Of a stretch of 64,000 nucleotides of DNA, positions 44,300-56,815 are shown one piece after another. A program made the translations under genes and the position numbers. Positions within the stretch are counted from its first letter, which is position 1. Each line of letters begins with the position of its first letter. The notes under the pieces are model-generated. The model was not told where the DNA came from, made no database searches, and worked only from the letters and a program-made list of their open reading frames with translations. Location of the stretch: assembly GCA_029204225.1 (NCBI GenBank), contig CM055094.1, positions 27,328,107-27,392,106 of the forward strand, read 5' to 3'. Source of the stretch: Diphasiastrum complanatum (lineage: Eukaryota > Streptophyta > Lycopodiopsida > Lycopodiales > Lycopodiaceae).

Positions 44300-45060
44300 A
44301 ATCAACTTGCCTTGAAGGATGAAAGCGAGGTGAAAGCAAACTTCACAAAGGACAGGCCAAGAGGAAGGGGCAAATAGCATCATCAACATTTCAAGAAGGA
44401 CAAATCAAAGGAGAAGAGTGATGAGGAGTCATCACAAACATCAACAAGTTGCATATCCAACAAGATTTATTCTTTTGTGGTAAGAAGGGGCATTTTGTTT
44501 GTAATTGTTTTAAGAAGAAAGAGTTCCTCAAGCAAGCCAATCTTGCTAAAGAGAGTTAAGGTGAGTTAGAAGGGAGTTATGAAGAAGAATCTCTCATGAT
44601 GTCTTTGTACTCTTCTTCTAGTTTTGAAGTTGAAAATTCATGGTGGATAGATAGTGGATCTAGTTCTTGTATGCCTAGTTCAAGAAAGTCTTTGCACATT
44701 ATAATGGTTTTAGAAAGTTTATTTCATGCCTATTGACGGTGAATGCAAGATAGAAGGAATTGGTAGTATACCAATTGGTGCTGAATCCACTATCATTCTT
44801 AAAGATGTACTTTTGTGTTTAATCTCACTATGAATCTCATTAGTGTTGGCAAGGTGCTAGATGATGGTTTCCAAGTTGATTTTGGAAAAGATGCTTGCTT
44901 GGTTAAGAGGGATGGTGTTGTGGTAGCAAGAGGAACTAGATGTGGGAATCTTTTCAAGTTGGAATCTAATCCTTGTGGAAGTGTGGTCAAGAGGAGCTTG
45001 GATTATCTCGAGGAGAAGGTAATTGGAGTACTTCAACCTATGTTCCATGATGGTAGGCTC
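44300..45060 (+). pseudogene. Copia gag zinc knuckle, protease and gag_pre-integrase start
   Basis: FCGKKGHFVCNCFKKKEFLK (C-x2 part degraded, G-H-x4-C kept) is followed by the protease strand NSWWIDSGSSSCM near 44640-44680. Then LISVGKVLDDGFQVDFGKDA and CLVKRDGVVVARGTRCGNLF form the normal linker before the integrase zinc domain. Only remnants such as HLVHMDGLISSSRGKDG follow. The frame breaks at 44560 and around 44700-44800. Confidence 0.75.
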
Positions 45061-45205
45061 ATGAAGATGGTGCTTTGGTAAAAGCCCATGGAGAGCTATT
45101 TCCAAGGTGTTCTATTTCTCATCAGTTTTCTCATCTTGTTCATATGGATGGCCTTATTTCATCAAGTAGAGGCAAAGATGGTGCTTTTTCATGTGACTTC
45201 TTCAA

Positions 45206-45841
45206 TTGGAGTATCTCTTATCAATGGTGCTTGATAGGAAGATTGCAATAGTTGATACTTTGGGGATCTTTAGATCCATATGCTTTGTCAATATTCCTTT
45301 GCATGCAAGGAGTAAGGAGGATCTTATCTCAATCAAGAGGATGATGGTAGATTCCTCTTGTCTACCAAAAATTCAAGTGCATGATGGAAATTTTCCAAGG
45401 CTTGAGGAGGAGTCTTCTCAACACATGGTTTCAAGGAAATCTTCAAGAGGCAAGGCCGAGTCTATGTGGCTCACAATTCATGGCAAAGAGGGGCAATTTT
45501 CAAGTGGTATCTACTCCAACATATTCACTTTTTCTTCTCTTCCATTATTTGATGTACTATCTTGCTTTATTGAGATTTCTACATCTCAAAGTTCAAGTGG
45601 GACAATACTAGTCTTGAATGATGTGTCTTGTATGGACATATTTCATGTCTTTAATGGCTTATATATGTTTCCAAATAATTTTGAAATCAAGTGGTTGTGT
45701 CATCAAATGTATGCTCTTAGATCTTGTAAGAGCAAGTATGAGGTAATCTCTCATACTGTGAAAAATCTTGTTTTTCCATTTTGTGAGGCAATTTGTAAAC
45801 TTCTCTTGAGATTAAGTGAATCATCCAAAAAGGACACTTAA
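45206..45841 (+). CDS. Unknown 211-codon ORF repeated on the minus strand at 50.4 kb
   Basis: An open frame of 211 codons follows the Copia remnant. No known domain is seen. Its C-terminal part (about 45630-45840) has a diverged copy on the minus strand at about 50470-50260. Segments there keep DIFHVFNGLYM / NIFHVINDSYM and EIKWLCHQMYALRSCKSKYE / ESKWLIHQMYVLESCKSMNE. Some of the differences are conservative at the protein level, which hints at past coding use. It may be an extra ORF of an LTR element. The copy at 50 kb has stops. Confidence 0.35.
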   Translation: MEYLLSMVLDRKIAIVDTLGIFRSICFVNIPLHARSKEDLISIKRMMVDSSCLPKIQVHDGNFPRLEEESSQHMVSRKSSRGKAESMWLTIHGKEGQFSSGIYSNIFTFSSLPLFDVLSCFIEISTSQSSSGTILVLNDVSCMDIFHVFNGLYMFPNNFEIKWLCHQMYALRSCKSKYEVISHTVKNLVFPFCEAICKLLLRLSESSKKDT

Positions 45842-46580
45842 ATCCTTGAGCAAGTATGTAGCCTCAATAAGATCAAGATAGTGTTTGATTTCAAGATTAG
45901 GTCTATCATGCAAAAAGTTCCTAGTATGTGGACTAGTCAAGCTAGAGTGCAAAATCTTGGCAATCAACCTTTTTTCCTATCTCGTGATCTTGTTCTTCAT
46001 GGTCATCATGAGGCATGGAGGCCTCAGATATGGTGCAGTTATTTTTAAGGAAGTGGAACTTTCAAGCCCAAGATCATCGACTTTAGAGGCAAAATGGACA
46101 AGTACACATGTAAATTCATAATTAGGCCAAAAGTAGGATTTGATGTGGCTCGAGCTAGGTTAGGCTTGTTACATTTTTCATGATGAGGTTGGATGTGTGA
46201 CACTTCCCTATGTGTTGGCATGAAAGCTAGTGACCAATCAAAAAGCTAGAAATCCACCAAATTGGTCAAATCAACTTTTAAAGCTCATAAGTCACTCAAC
46301 CAATCATATTCAGAGGAGGAAAATAAGAGGTCCAATCATGTTTCACTCCCCTTGACCTCTAGTTACTACTTATATGTGTCTTAGATTAATTATATGTAAG
46401 ATTTTTGGAGTTAATGAGAGTTTCTACATTTTGAGCATTTTTTATTTTCTCTCTCTACCTGAGTATTGGTACTAGAATTATCTCTCTACCCAAGAGCAAG
46501 GCTGTTTTGTACTTAGGTTTTTCCATCTCAAGTCTCCACATGTGTGAATGTACTTTATAATTTTAACAAAAAATTAAGGA
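45600..46580 (+). repeat. Left arm of a large inverted repeat
   Basis: This arm matches the reverse complement of 49230-50500 over about 1 kb with many substitutions and small gaps. Shared blocks include the end of the 211-codon ORF, GTCCAATCATGTTTCACTCC (near 46340 and, on the other strand, 49490), GAGAGTTTCTACATTTTGAG and CATGTGTGAATGTACTT. The spacer between arms is about 2.6 kb of AT-rich DNA. Confidence 0.75.
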
Positions 46581-49229
46581 AGAGTTAAGTTCAAAAAATT
46601 CTATGTATAGTGGTGTGTGTATCTTCTGCTTCACTACTTGTGTGTATATGCTTTTCTAATAGAACACTCCACAAATCAAGTTTTAACCTCCTCCTATGTT
46701 GATTATGAATGCTTTGGTAGCGATATAATTTCTTAATGTTTGTCATATGAGATGTTCGCAAAATCATCATCAATGCATAATTCCCTCTTGACCTTGCACA
46801 TGTGATGAACTATCATTTAAGGTCTTAATAGTTGGACAACCATAAGGTGGCACATTGAATTAGTCATGTTACAAAAGAATACCATGTAAACTCTCTAAAA
46901 TATGTTTCATGCCTCTAATTTTTTTATATGAATGATGGTATATTTGACCTACAGGATTGCATGTTACATTATTAGATTTATTAATTTGTATGCGCTGTTC
47001 TACATCTAAGGCTTACATTTTTTCCTAAAAAGTCATGAGCTAATATTTGTCAAAAGGTACTATGCACTAGTTGTCATAGCTACATAGATTATCAAATGAT
47101 GACTCATCACTAATGATAATGAAAGAACTAGTTTATTACAATAAAATATTTAATAGTGATAAGGGATTGAATAACAATTAAATTGCTATGCCATTCTATA
47201 TCTAAGATTTATGAATGTATCTATGCCATTCTACATCTTAGTACATTTATTACTACAAAGTAATGAGAAAGTATAGTCAAAATGTACTATGATGTACTAG
47301 CTATCATAAACTACATAGATTGTTGAATGATGAAAGAACCATTTTAATAGTGATAAGGAATTGAATTACAATCAAACTATGAAAAAAAAACAATCTATTA
47401 GTTATACGACACTCTTTTACATTGATTTGTTGTAACGATACCCACAATTTAGATCACCAATATTTAACTACATAATTGATTTTATTGTCACACTATTATT
47501 CGATATGTCACTTGTATGTGAAACTGTTAGCAATCAAACTTGATATTCAAGGTACATATAGTGTCGGTTTTATTTTGGAAAGTTTACATTGCGATTATTA
47601 ATATGAAATATTTTTGTAAGGGAGTAAAGTGAATATAAAATATGTATATTTGTCCTTGTTCATGTCTTTGAGAAATGTGATGTCAACAAGTTTGAGACTA
47701 TGTTCTTGACCTTTGAGACAACATAATAACATAGATATATCAAGTTTTATATTTGTATATAGTCTAGCTTATATAGATTATGCACCTTGAAAAAAGAGAA
47801 CATTTAATGCTTTTGACATACAATAATGTTTGCATGCTTTTATTGTATTCAATCATATAAAATGAAAAGGATCCATAAAATAGTATGTCCAAGTGTACAA
47901 GATTTGTAGCATTATTGATTTTTTTCACATGCTCCAACTTCACTTTGAGATACCATGTTGTCTTCTTAAACCAAATTTACAAAAAGAAATTGGGCATACA
48001 TTGTATTTATCCTAAAATTTTGCTGAACATTTGCATAGAATTAAAGGACTCAATGTGAATGAGCTTTTCTTGATCATACGTGTCATGTAAAAAATGTTGA
48101 ACTATAAAACAAATTAGCAAGGAGTTAAATGATATGTACCTGTGAGAAATAAGTACTCAAAATGCTTATTTACATTCAACCTCTACCACAAAAACACGAA
48201 TGTTATGACTCCAAGACCAAAAGTACGAATGTGAAAATATGTAAAAATTAGCTAGTAGTTTATTGCCAAGTGGCACCATTATGGATGGCCAAATGTCACA
48301 TACTCTTGTACATAGTTGATTACTAATGTGAAAATGATTTAAATCCATTCACATGCTTAGAGGTGGCCAAATTGGATCCCAGAATCAGTGTTGTAAAGCT
48401 AGCTTCCAAGTGCAAGCTCTACTCCCAGCGCCACTAGTGCCAACATTGTTCCCAGTGCCAGCAGCGCCATTGCTGCCCCCGGCACCACTGTTACCAGAAT
48501 CCAGTCGGTGCCAAGTTCCTATGGCTGACAAACTTTGATTGGATCTAGCGAAGTCCAGAGAGCTTGGATCGATGTGCAACCACCTCACATGATCTAGGCA
48601 TGATTAAAAGAAGCCTGGGGATCAATAAATTCTAGAAAGAGAAAATCCTAGAGAGAGAGAGAGTGCTTTACCAGCTTGGGATGAGCACTTGGTATGAGGG
48701 GAGGTGGTGAATCCCACCAGAACTATAGGGGGAATGCGGGTTGTGACTCGGGGCAAGCTCCAACCAAGTCTGAGCTTCCCTTGTTGGAATGTTGTCCTGA
48801 CACCCGCCTTGGCATGCCAGCACCCCAGAGAGTAGGGTTGGTCACACACTTGAAATGTAACCTTCTCAGATTTATTAACAAAGTGGGATTATTCTCAAAC
48901 TGACTCTGATTACCTTCTGGGTTTTAGTGTTCGGTAAAAGTGCCAGTTGTAAGGCTGCTTCAAATCTTTTTGATCTGGCACTTAGCTGAGGGTCGTATCC
49001 CGGGATGCTAGCAGTATGCTGTCGGGACCCATTTATGTATTTACACTTGTGACATATTGTAACGTTGTTCGCCATTCAAAACTTTTTGTAGCTTTTTGAT
49101 CATATTTTTGTACAATTCAAACTCCTGTTGGCTTGTGATTGGATCGTACTTGCTACCTAAGATGTGGGTAATCGCACAAAGATCAAGTTATAGATTGAAT
49201 TCCAAGATCTATCTCACAAATCTAAGGCA
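46581..49229. other. AT-rich spacer; no gene recognised
   Basis: This spacer lies between the two arms of the large inverted repeat. A GC-richer stretch at 48380-48520 encodes a Pro/Ala/Leu-rich peptide by chance or as a gag-like relic. The part at 48600-49080 looks LTR-like (agag run at 48650-48662) but no ends are defined. Confidence 0.45.
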
Positions 49230-50500
49230 AGAGGACAATGAAACATGCATAAATCATTCACAAAAGTACATTCACATGTGTGGGAGACTTGTAATGAAAA
49301 AACTAAGTATAAACAAGCCTTGCATTTGGGTAGAGAGAGAAATCAAGTGCACATCCTCGGGTAGAGACAAAAAGCCAAAAAGACTCAAAATGTAGAAACT
49401 CTCATAATCTCCATAAAACTAGCATAGAATTGATCTATCACTCATATAAGTAGCAACTCAAGGTAGAGAGGAGTGAAACATGATTGGACCCCTTCTTTTC
49501 TGCCTAATTTGATTGGCTTGGTGACATACAGGCCCTCAAACTTGATTTGACCAATTTCATGGATCTCTTACTTGTGATTGGTCACATGATCTCAATACAA
49601 CACATGGGAAGGTGTCACTAGCCCTCTACCATCATGCCATGTGTCAAGTTCCTAACTTACTCTTGAATGTGGCCTAATCATCATCTAGCATGTGTACTTG
49701 CTCGAGTTACCTCTAATGCCATAATTGGCCTAATCACCTACTAACATGTGGATGGACATAAAAAAGTCAACATACCCCCTAACTCAACATAGATAACTTT
49801 TACAAATTTTCACACTCCTCAAAATATTTATTCTAATTTAACATAGAGCTTTTTGAGTAGATCCTTTGGTGTGAGAACTAGCCAAAGGATATTTGGTTGT
49901 AGCCAAATCACCATTGGCATGAGATGATTTCCTTGATGGAAATCCAAGACCACCTTCCTTGATCATTCCACCATATTTGCATCTTTTCCTTCGATTCCTT
50001 CATGCTTGAAGAAGACCTTGAATTGAAAGCTCCTCTCCCTTTGAAGTAGCTGCACCATGATGGAAATTTGAGGCCTTCATGCCTCATAATGACCATGAAG
50101 ATCAAGATCACGAGATAGGCAAAAAAGTTGATTACCAAGATTTTGCATACTAGCTCGACTAGTCCATAAACTATGAACTTTTTGCATGATAGATCTAATC
50201 TTGAAATCAAAAGCTATCTTGATCTTATTGAGGCTACATACTTGCTCAAGTATGTAAGTGTCCTTTGTGGATGATTCACCTAATCTCATGAGAAGTTTAC
50301 AAATTGCCTCAAAATACTAAAAATACATGGTTTTTCACATTATGAGTGACAAACTCATTCATGCTCTTACAAGATTCAAGAACATACATTTGATGAATCA
50401 ACCACTTGCTTTCTAAATGATTTAGAATCATATATGAGTCATTAATGACATGAAATATGTTCATACAAGAGGCATCGTACAATAGATTGCACTAGTTTTT
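49230..50500 (-). repeat. Right arm of a large inverted repeat
   Basis: This is the partner of 45600-46580 in inverted orientation. Its minus strand carries the diverged end of the unknown ORF (EQVCSLNKIKIAFDFKIRSI, LGNQLFCLSRDLDLHGHYEA) with stops. It continues through LTR-like sequence containing CACACATGTGAATGTACTT near 49256-49274. Confidence 0.75.
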
Positions 50501-51748
50501 GTCTTTTAAATAGCGACAATATTCATTTCTAGTGATTTAATGGATGACATGTTATTAGCATTTTATTATATAATATGGTCTAGAGTTAACAATAAAAGGA
50601 AAGCATTAGATCAAATTTTTACATTGAATCATCAAGATCAAATAGAAATCCAAGTGAAGCAAAATGATGCTATTATTACAACAATTGAGGTGGAAGAGAA
50701 TTGAATATTGAATTAGATTCGATTAGAGCTTACATTGTTGCAAGATAATATTCTTGAAAGCTTTTGCCTTTGAGTCAATGAGAGATTGATACATATATGT
50801 GCATTTTTTCTTCAATCTTAATACACTCTTCTAATGAGTTTCTTTGTCCAAAGTTATTTCAACATTTTTTTCTATTTTGTTTTTTTGTCTGGATATGGCT
50901 TGACAAGTTGCGTTGATGTACAAGTAAGACCAAGACAAGAGAATTGTCTATAATGTAAGGATTTAAATACAAGCATAGAAATGATTGAAATCGCATAAAA
51001 TTTGGAATGACAAACAAGCAATAGATCATGAACACCAACACTACGATATAATGTTTATTCAAAAATTGCACTGCAATTGCTTCATAGGTTGCTTGCATCT
51101 ACTTAATTTCATTTTCTTACTCTAAGCTCTCATAAATTTTCTTGTAACATTTTGATGTGTATATTTAGGCCAAAAACTCTACAAGGATACAATTTTCATA
51201 ACTTTGAATGACAAGCTTTCAAAAAGTAAAAGAAAACAATGTCTCAAATGACTTCAGGATTGTCTCTAATATATAGTGTTATATATTTTTGAGAATGTAC
51301 AATCAAAATACAATATGTGGTATTCAATAATAGGCCATTTTGTGTCTACTTTTTTATAATTATTTATTGTGTCTTCTGTGCATCATGTGATGATTTCTTT
51401 CTATAAATGAGCCTTAGGCTATCAACAAATCATTACTTCTATAAATATATCGTTACATTTCCATCAACTTGAAGGTGAGCGGATCGGTATTCTCTATGAT
51501 GAGGAATCCCTCATCGAATTGTTTTTATAATCGATCTCATCTGTACATAATAGAAACTATCCTCTAAGATCATCTATCTTTTTTGCTATATATTCAGCAA
51601 TACAATATATCTTTCTGAATCCAAAAATGTCTCATTAGAATCAATAGGGAGTCTAATACATAATTTTCTATAAAATGTGCCAACACTTGAAGCTGATTCT
51701 TCTTTAGCAACAATCTTTTCTACAATAGAATTGAGATTTCCCAACTAT
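50501..51748. other. No gene recognised
   Basis: AT-rich DNA with short ORFs only. No domain, repeat or RNA gene was recognised by eye. Confidence 0.5.
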
Positions 51749-52260
51749 TCAAAGAGGACTTAGGCTAACACAATTTGGGGTGGATGGAGGGCTATCTATA
51801 TTGGCTACAGTGGTAGATATGCCGACAACATCCTTACTGATGAGAGGAGGACAGATTGAACGGGTAGATGACCTCACATCTCTCTTTCCCCTCTTCGATT
51901 GTGATTGCTTTCTCTTTTTTCTCGGTGGAACCAGTTCCCTCTCCATAGACACTGACCTTCTAGTGAATCCAAACTTGAATACTTGGTCGTACATGTTGTA
52001 AAGTCTCATCACAAGCTGCATGGCCTTGGGTATCAGAGTTACCCTCTTGCCATGCGTAGAGCAAAGCATCGAGTCCTCAAATAACTTTGATTGGAAGTCC
52101 CCATAGGTAGTATAAAGGGCTTCCAATGCACTGATATTCCGCCACTGATAATCCGCCTCATATTAAACAATAGATGAGTGGTGAGGTCCTATGTCACATC
52201 CCTCATAGCACGGTAGAAAGCTCCTTTAGGAATCAAAAGCCTTGTGTGCCTTTGTTCTTC
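51749..52260 (-). pseudogene. Histone H3-like sequence with basic C-terminal extension
   Basis: The minus strand reads EEQRHTRLLIPKGAFYRAMR-DVT, which aligns without gaps to the H3 stretch [23 protein letters not shown] (alphaN end to alpha1). A TAG (52191-52189) follows, then DLTTHLLFN. After one frameshift in loop 1 comes SALEALYTTYGDFQSKLFED, then SMLCSTHGKRVTLIPKAMQL, matching alpha2, loop 2 and alpha3 (usually [28 protein letters not shown]). H3 normally ends there. Here about 75 more codons follow, with a nuclear-signal-like PPRKKRKQSQSKRGKR. Divergence suggests a variant, possibly CENH3-like, but the N-terminal tail is not visible. The stop and frameshift argue for a pseudogene. The fold assignment is fairly sure; the class is not. 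Confidence 0.68.
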
Positions 52261-52632
52261 ACACCCTCCCATGTGAACATGGCCTACTCATGCATAATCT
52301 CATGAGAAGGGTGACCTTTGCAATATGTAATCATCTTCAAACTTCAAGAACATGGATCATATTAATCTAAGCTTTAGAGGGATGTCATTCATGTCTTTTG
52401 AAGACCTTTTAAGTACTTTTATGTCCTTGTAATGGATACCTTGTGACTATTATGCCCTTTCCTTAACAATTAAAAAAAAACAAAATATATATGTACTTTT
52501 TTCTAAAAGAAGGTGATACACTTTCTACCCTAGGCATTTGTGAATGAGGTGGGCAAATGTCCTTTGGCCGGCACCTTCCATAATGCATCACCATGTCGAA
52601 ATGCATCACCATGTCGAATTCTTGTATATGAG

Positions 52633-52640
52633 TATATATA
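52633..52640 (+). promoter_or_regulatory. TATA-like box of the permease gene
   Basis: TATATATA within GAGTATATATATTTTGC lies about 85 bp before the ATG at 52723, a usual place for a plant TATA box with a short leader. Confidence 0.5.
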
Positions 52641-52722
52641 TTTTGCTTAGCCCTTTACCACGACAAACCTCCACCGGTGCTCTCTATTTCCCTTTCTCTG
52701 TTGCTCTCATTCTCGATCTCTC

Positions 52723-55294
52723 ATGGAATACCCTCTTGGGCAGCATCCTCATGAGGAAGAGCATCTTCCTAAGGTAGCAAACAATTTGCAGAAAAATGTG
52801 GAGAATCCTCAAGCAGCTGATCATGAACAAGACACAGGGAATGAGGAAGTTGTTCGCAAAGATGAGAAGCTCCTCAATAAGCTTGGATATAAGCAGGAGT
52901 ATAAAAGGGTTATGAGCCCTTTCCAGCAATGGGCTTATACTTTTGATTACACTGCTCCCCTTGGATTCGTCACTGGATACTATGGATATATGTACACCTA
53001 TGGAGGGCCTGTTACAATCTTCTGGGCTTTCATTGCAACCTCCATTGGCACATTGTGCATGGCATTTGCTATGTCTGAGATTGCTTCTGCTTTTCCCACT
53101 CTGGGAAGTGTGTACTTCTGGGTAGCAAAGCTTGTGCCTCAGAAGCATGCACCAATTACTTCTTGGTTTGTGGGATGGGCTTATCTAATCGGATCCTTTA
53201 GTGGCACAGCTCTCAATGAGTATCTCCTTGCTCAGCTGATAGCAACCTCCATCCTTATTGGCACTGGGGGTGCACAGAGTGAGGGATACCAGATGTCCAA
53301 TTCTGGGGTAATATTTTCATATGTTAGATCTACATGCCTTCATGTGAAATTCTGGTAATTGAGTAACATAGCTTGGTATATAACTTAGAACAGATAATAT
53401 TAGACGTAGATCCATTCATGGGGTGGGGGTGGGGGGGGGGGAGAGAGATTGTAGCAATGAGTAACATTTCTTAGCCTGAGAGTTTGTTTTTTTATTACTG
53501 ATTTCGTGAAACTCAAGCTCAAGCAGCTGAAAGGATCTGAATAAGATGAAAAAATCTGTTGCTTTGACTGCAGATAGTGGGAATCACTGCAGCGCTGTTC
53601 CTAGTGCATTTCCTTGTTTCGATTGTAAACACGAAATGGCTGGGATATTTGAGCGACATCGGTGCTGCATTCCAGATCTTATCTATAGCTGCAATTTGCA
53701 TTACTCTGCTCGCCGTTGCTCCTAAATATCAGAGTGCCAAATTTGTATTCACCAACTTCGTCCATGCTCCGGGTAAAGGCATAAAAAATCCCACGTTGGT
53801 GGTGCTGCTGGGTCTTCCCTGGTTCCAGTCTATTCTGACTGGTTTCGAAGTGGGCTCTCATGTTGTGGAGGAGGTCGTTAATGCTGCCACAGCTTCCCCA
53901 CGTGCCATGATCAACAGCATGTATGCCACAGCAGGAACAGAGCTCGCATTACTTCTTTCTATGACGTTCTGCATCCAAAACCCAGAAAATCTTCTAAGCC
54001 CCAATACTGCCACAGGTGATCAACCAATACATCGATCCAAGCACATTAAGAGAGAGCATGAGAATCGAGAATGATCTGATCTAGTAGATCTACAAAAGAA
54101 CATATTACAGACAAGAATACGATCTGCGACTTTAGTTTTACTTAACTTGCATCTTTGATGTATGGAATGGAAACTAAAGATCTGAAGGTGTATTTGCAGG
54201 TGGAGGTGAAATAACAGCTGCTTCGCAGATCTTTTACGATGTCTTTCAAGCGCGATTCGAACACGGAGCTGCGGGTGCCATTGTATTCACCTTGCTGGCA
54301 GCTTGCTCTCTCTTTTTCGGTAATATCACCAATGTCACACTGACAGCAAGAATGGTGAGTATAGCTTAAGGATCAAACCTGTCGGTATTCATAGAGGTCC
54401 AATTTCTAGCAATCGATCCCGTGAAACTTTTGATTGATTCTGCAATCTACATGATACAACTAGAATCCCTCGAGTTCAGAGGGCATTTCTGAACAAACAA
54501 AGGTGGATTTTACTGTTTTGGATTGCAAGAAATCTAGCATAGTATTCCAGATCCAATGTTGACTGTTAATTTGAACATTGAAATACATGACTAAAATATC
54601 TCCACTTACAAGGTTCTTATTTGTGATGGCGATCTTTTATTCGATCAAGCTAACTTCAAAAAGAAGAGAAACTTTAAAAGAAACCTGCAATCCAGTATCT
54701 CTATTAAACATTCACTCTTCTGAACATTTTTGTCTTCATAACTATGCTTACTATTCTTGTCGTTTTTGCAATTTCCAGGCTTACGCAATGGCCAGAGATC
54801 AGGGATTACCAGGCTACAAATTCTTAGTAAAGCTTACAAGAGGTGAGAAAATTCCCTTTGTAGCAACTATAGTGACAGTTGTGGGCTCATTTGCATGCAC
54901 TCTTCCAGCCATGGGCAGCAACGTTGCCTTCAATGCCATCACAGCCATGTCCACCATCACAGCATACGGCCCCTATACAGCAGTGCTGCTATGCCGTCAC
55001 ATTTTTGACAACGATTTCAAGCCAGGACCATTTTCACTGGGCAGATGGGCGATCTGGCTAGGAGGCTTTGGCTCAGCATGGGGAACTCTCATGTCCCTTC
55101 TCTTCTGTCTGCCACCAGATTTCCCGATCACAGGCGGCAACTTCAATTATGCAGCTCCAAGCTTGGTGGGCTGCATGCTGGCAGGAGCTATCTACTGGTA
55201 CACTTCAGGAAAGTATACTTTCCATGGGCCAAGGCGCACCATTGGTGAGCCCTCACCTGCTGACATTGAGAACAACAGAACAAGCCAGCAATAG
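52723..55294 (+). CDS. APC-superfamily amino-acid/choline-type permease, four exons
   Basis: The exons are 52723-53307, 53574-54015, 54200-54354 and 54779-55294. All introns are GT-AG and phases fit, giving 565 residues. The N-terminal tail is hydrophilic (about 45 residues), then LNKLGYKQEYKRVMSPFQQW opens the transporter core, with MSEIASAFPTLGSVYFWVAK, AKFVFTNFVHAPGKG, EVGSHVVEEV, YAMARDQGLPGYKF and NDFKPGPFSLGRWAIWLGGF in the expected order. About 12 membrane spans are likely. The family (ACT type, TC 2.A.3.4) moves amino acids, GABA or choline; plant BAT1/GABP is a relative. Some motifs look closer to fungal choline/GABA permeases than to BAT1. No stop or frameshift; TATA-like box and poly(A) signal are present. 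Substrate cannot be read from sequence. Confidence 0.9.
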
Positions 55295-55635
55295 CAAATA
55301 TTTATGTGTAAGATTATCCACAGCAGGAAGCATTAGAACGCTGATCCAGAGCTGTAGCAGCTGTAGCAGCCCACCCACTACTGATAACAATATGAGAAGC
55401 AGTTTTCTGATGTTCCCAGCATTGTATTTGCGGATAGTGATCAGAATACCTCATCTTTACGTTATTTTAGGAGCTCGGTTTAGTTATGGTAGAGCATGGT
55501 ACAGCATCTATGCTGGCATGGATCCGTAACTTCGTGCGAGGGCTCAACAAGAAGCTCATCTCAACATGCGTACTGCACTGATTTTAATTTTTGGGTATAC
55601 TTTCTTGACTAAGTGCATGCATGGAAGCTGATGAG

Positions 55636-55641
55636 AATAAA
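55636..55641 (+). terminator. Poly(A) signal of the permease gene
   Basis: AATAAA lies about 340 bp after the stop codon at 55292-55294, followed by a T-rich stretch (ATCTATTTTATATCTTTTTT). Confidence 0.5.
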
Positions 55642-55649
55642 ATGCTAAT

Positions 55650-56800
55650 ACATCTATTTTATATCTTTTTTATTAGCTTATTGTCATCAAGAGGTGATGA
55701 TCCATCTAGAGGATCATGGAAGTCCACTTCCATTGATACGCTTGTACAAATTTTGGTTTCAAAAGCTAGACAACCGAGCAATTAAAAAAAGATGCCATTA
55801 ACTAAACTTTGACCAATCTCGTGGAAATGTTTCAAATGTACATAAGAGTGTACCTAAAACATGTTCTAAGTGGCATGTGGAAATATTAGACATTGGGTTA
55901 TAAGCATCGAGAAAGTGATCCCAATGTTGAAGCTCTAAATAGAAGATTCCTATGGCATTAATCACATGATTTGTGCAAGGTATGTTTCAAACTTTCATAA
56001 TGTTCATGGATGATGGAGGACATAACCCTATTAATGCCCTCAACCATCCATGAGCTTCCTCCACTAAGGAAGAATACTAAATGAATCATGAACACATTAT
56101 GTAACATACACAGATATAAACATTCAAAAGTATAACAATATGAACCAAGTGAGTTGTTGTCCGAGCCCATTTTGATAAAAGTAAAATCTACCAATAATAT
56201 TTAGCATATTGTTAATATTACATCCAACATTACTTGCAAACATCCACAAAGGGAGCACAACAAGCAGAGAGGATGTCAATTGTTACATTAATATGACTAC
56301 TGTTTTTTGCAAGAGTCAATGCAACCAACAATTGTAACCCGTATAGGCTTGTTTGCAAAAACTAAGTGATTTCTTTCCACTCATTCCAACTAGATGAATG
56401 TAGTAGAAAGCATAAATATTTTCCAAAACAAGGCAACATTAGTAAGCAATGAAAGCATCTCTCAACAACATTTCAACTTCCATAAAAGGTTTAGAAAGGT
56501 TCCAGCTTGTAGGGAGTATAGTGAAAAGAACTTTCTTAATTCTTGTGTTGCACCATTTAGAAAGATGATCATGACTTCTAAAAAGACTTAAGTTCTCATA
56601 CACAGTAAAATGCCTTAAGTGTTGTCTACAAGTTGCTATTTGGTGTAAAAAAAAAGCTTTTTTATTATCATAGTCCTACTTTTTGTAAGATGAAGATAAT
56701 CAAGTAGAATATTTGTCTATCGGCACCCATAAAATATTGTTGCATAATGCAAAATATTGTTACGGGATCTAGAGAAAAGCCCATCACATTAAAACAAAAA
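55650..56800. other. No gene recognised
   Basis: AT-rich intergenic DNA between the permease gene and the Mutator-like MITE. Short ORFs only. Confidence 0.5.
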
Positions 56801-56815
56801 TGCCATTGCAAATAC

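Noticed and set aside
48353-48588. Pro/Ala-rich ORFs near 48.4 kb
   Set aside because: A local GC-rich stretch with low-complexity translation on both strands; no support as a gene.
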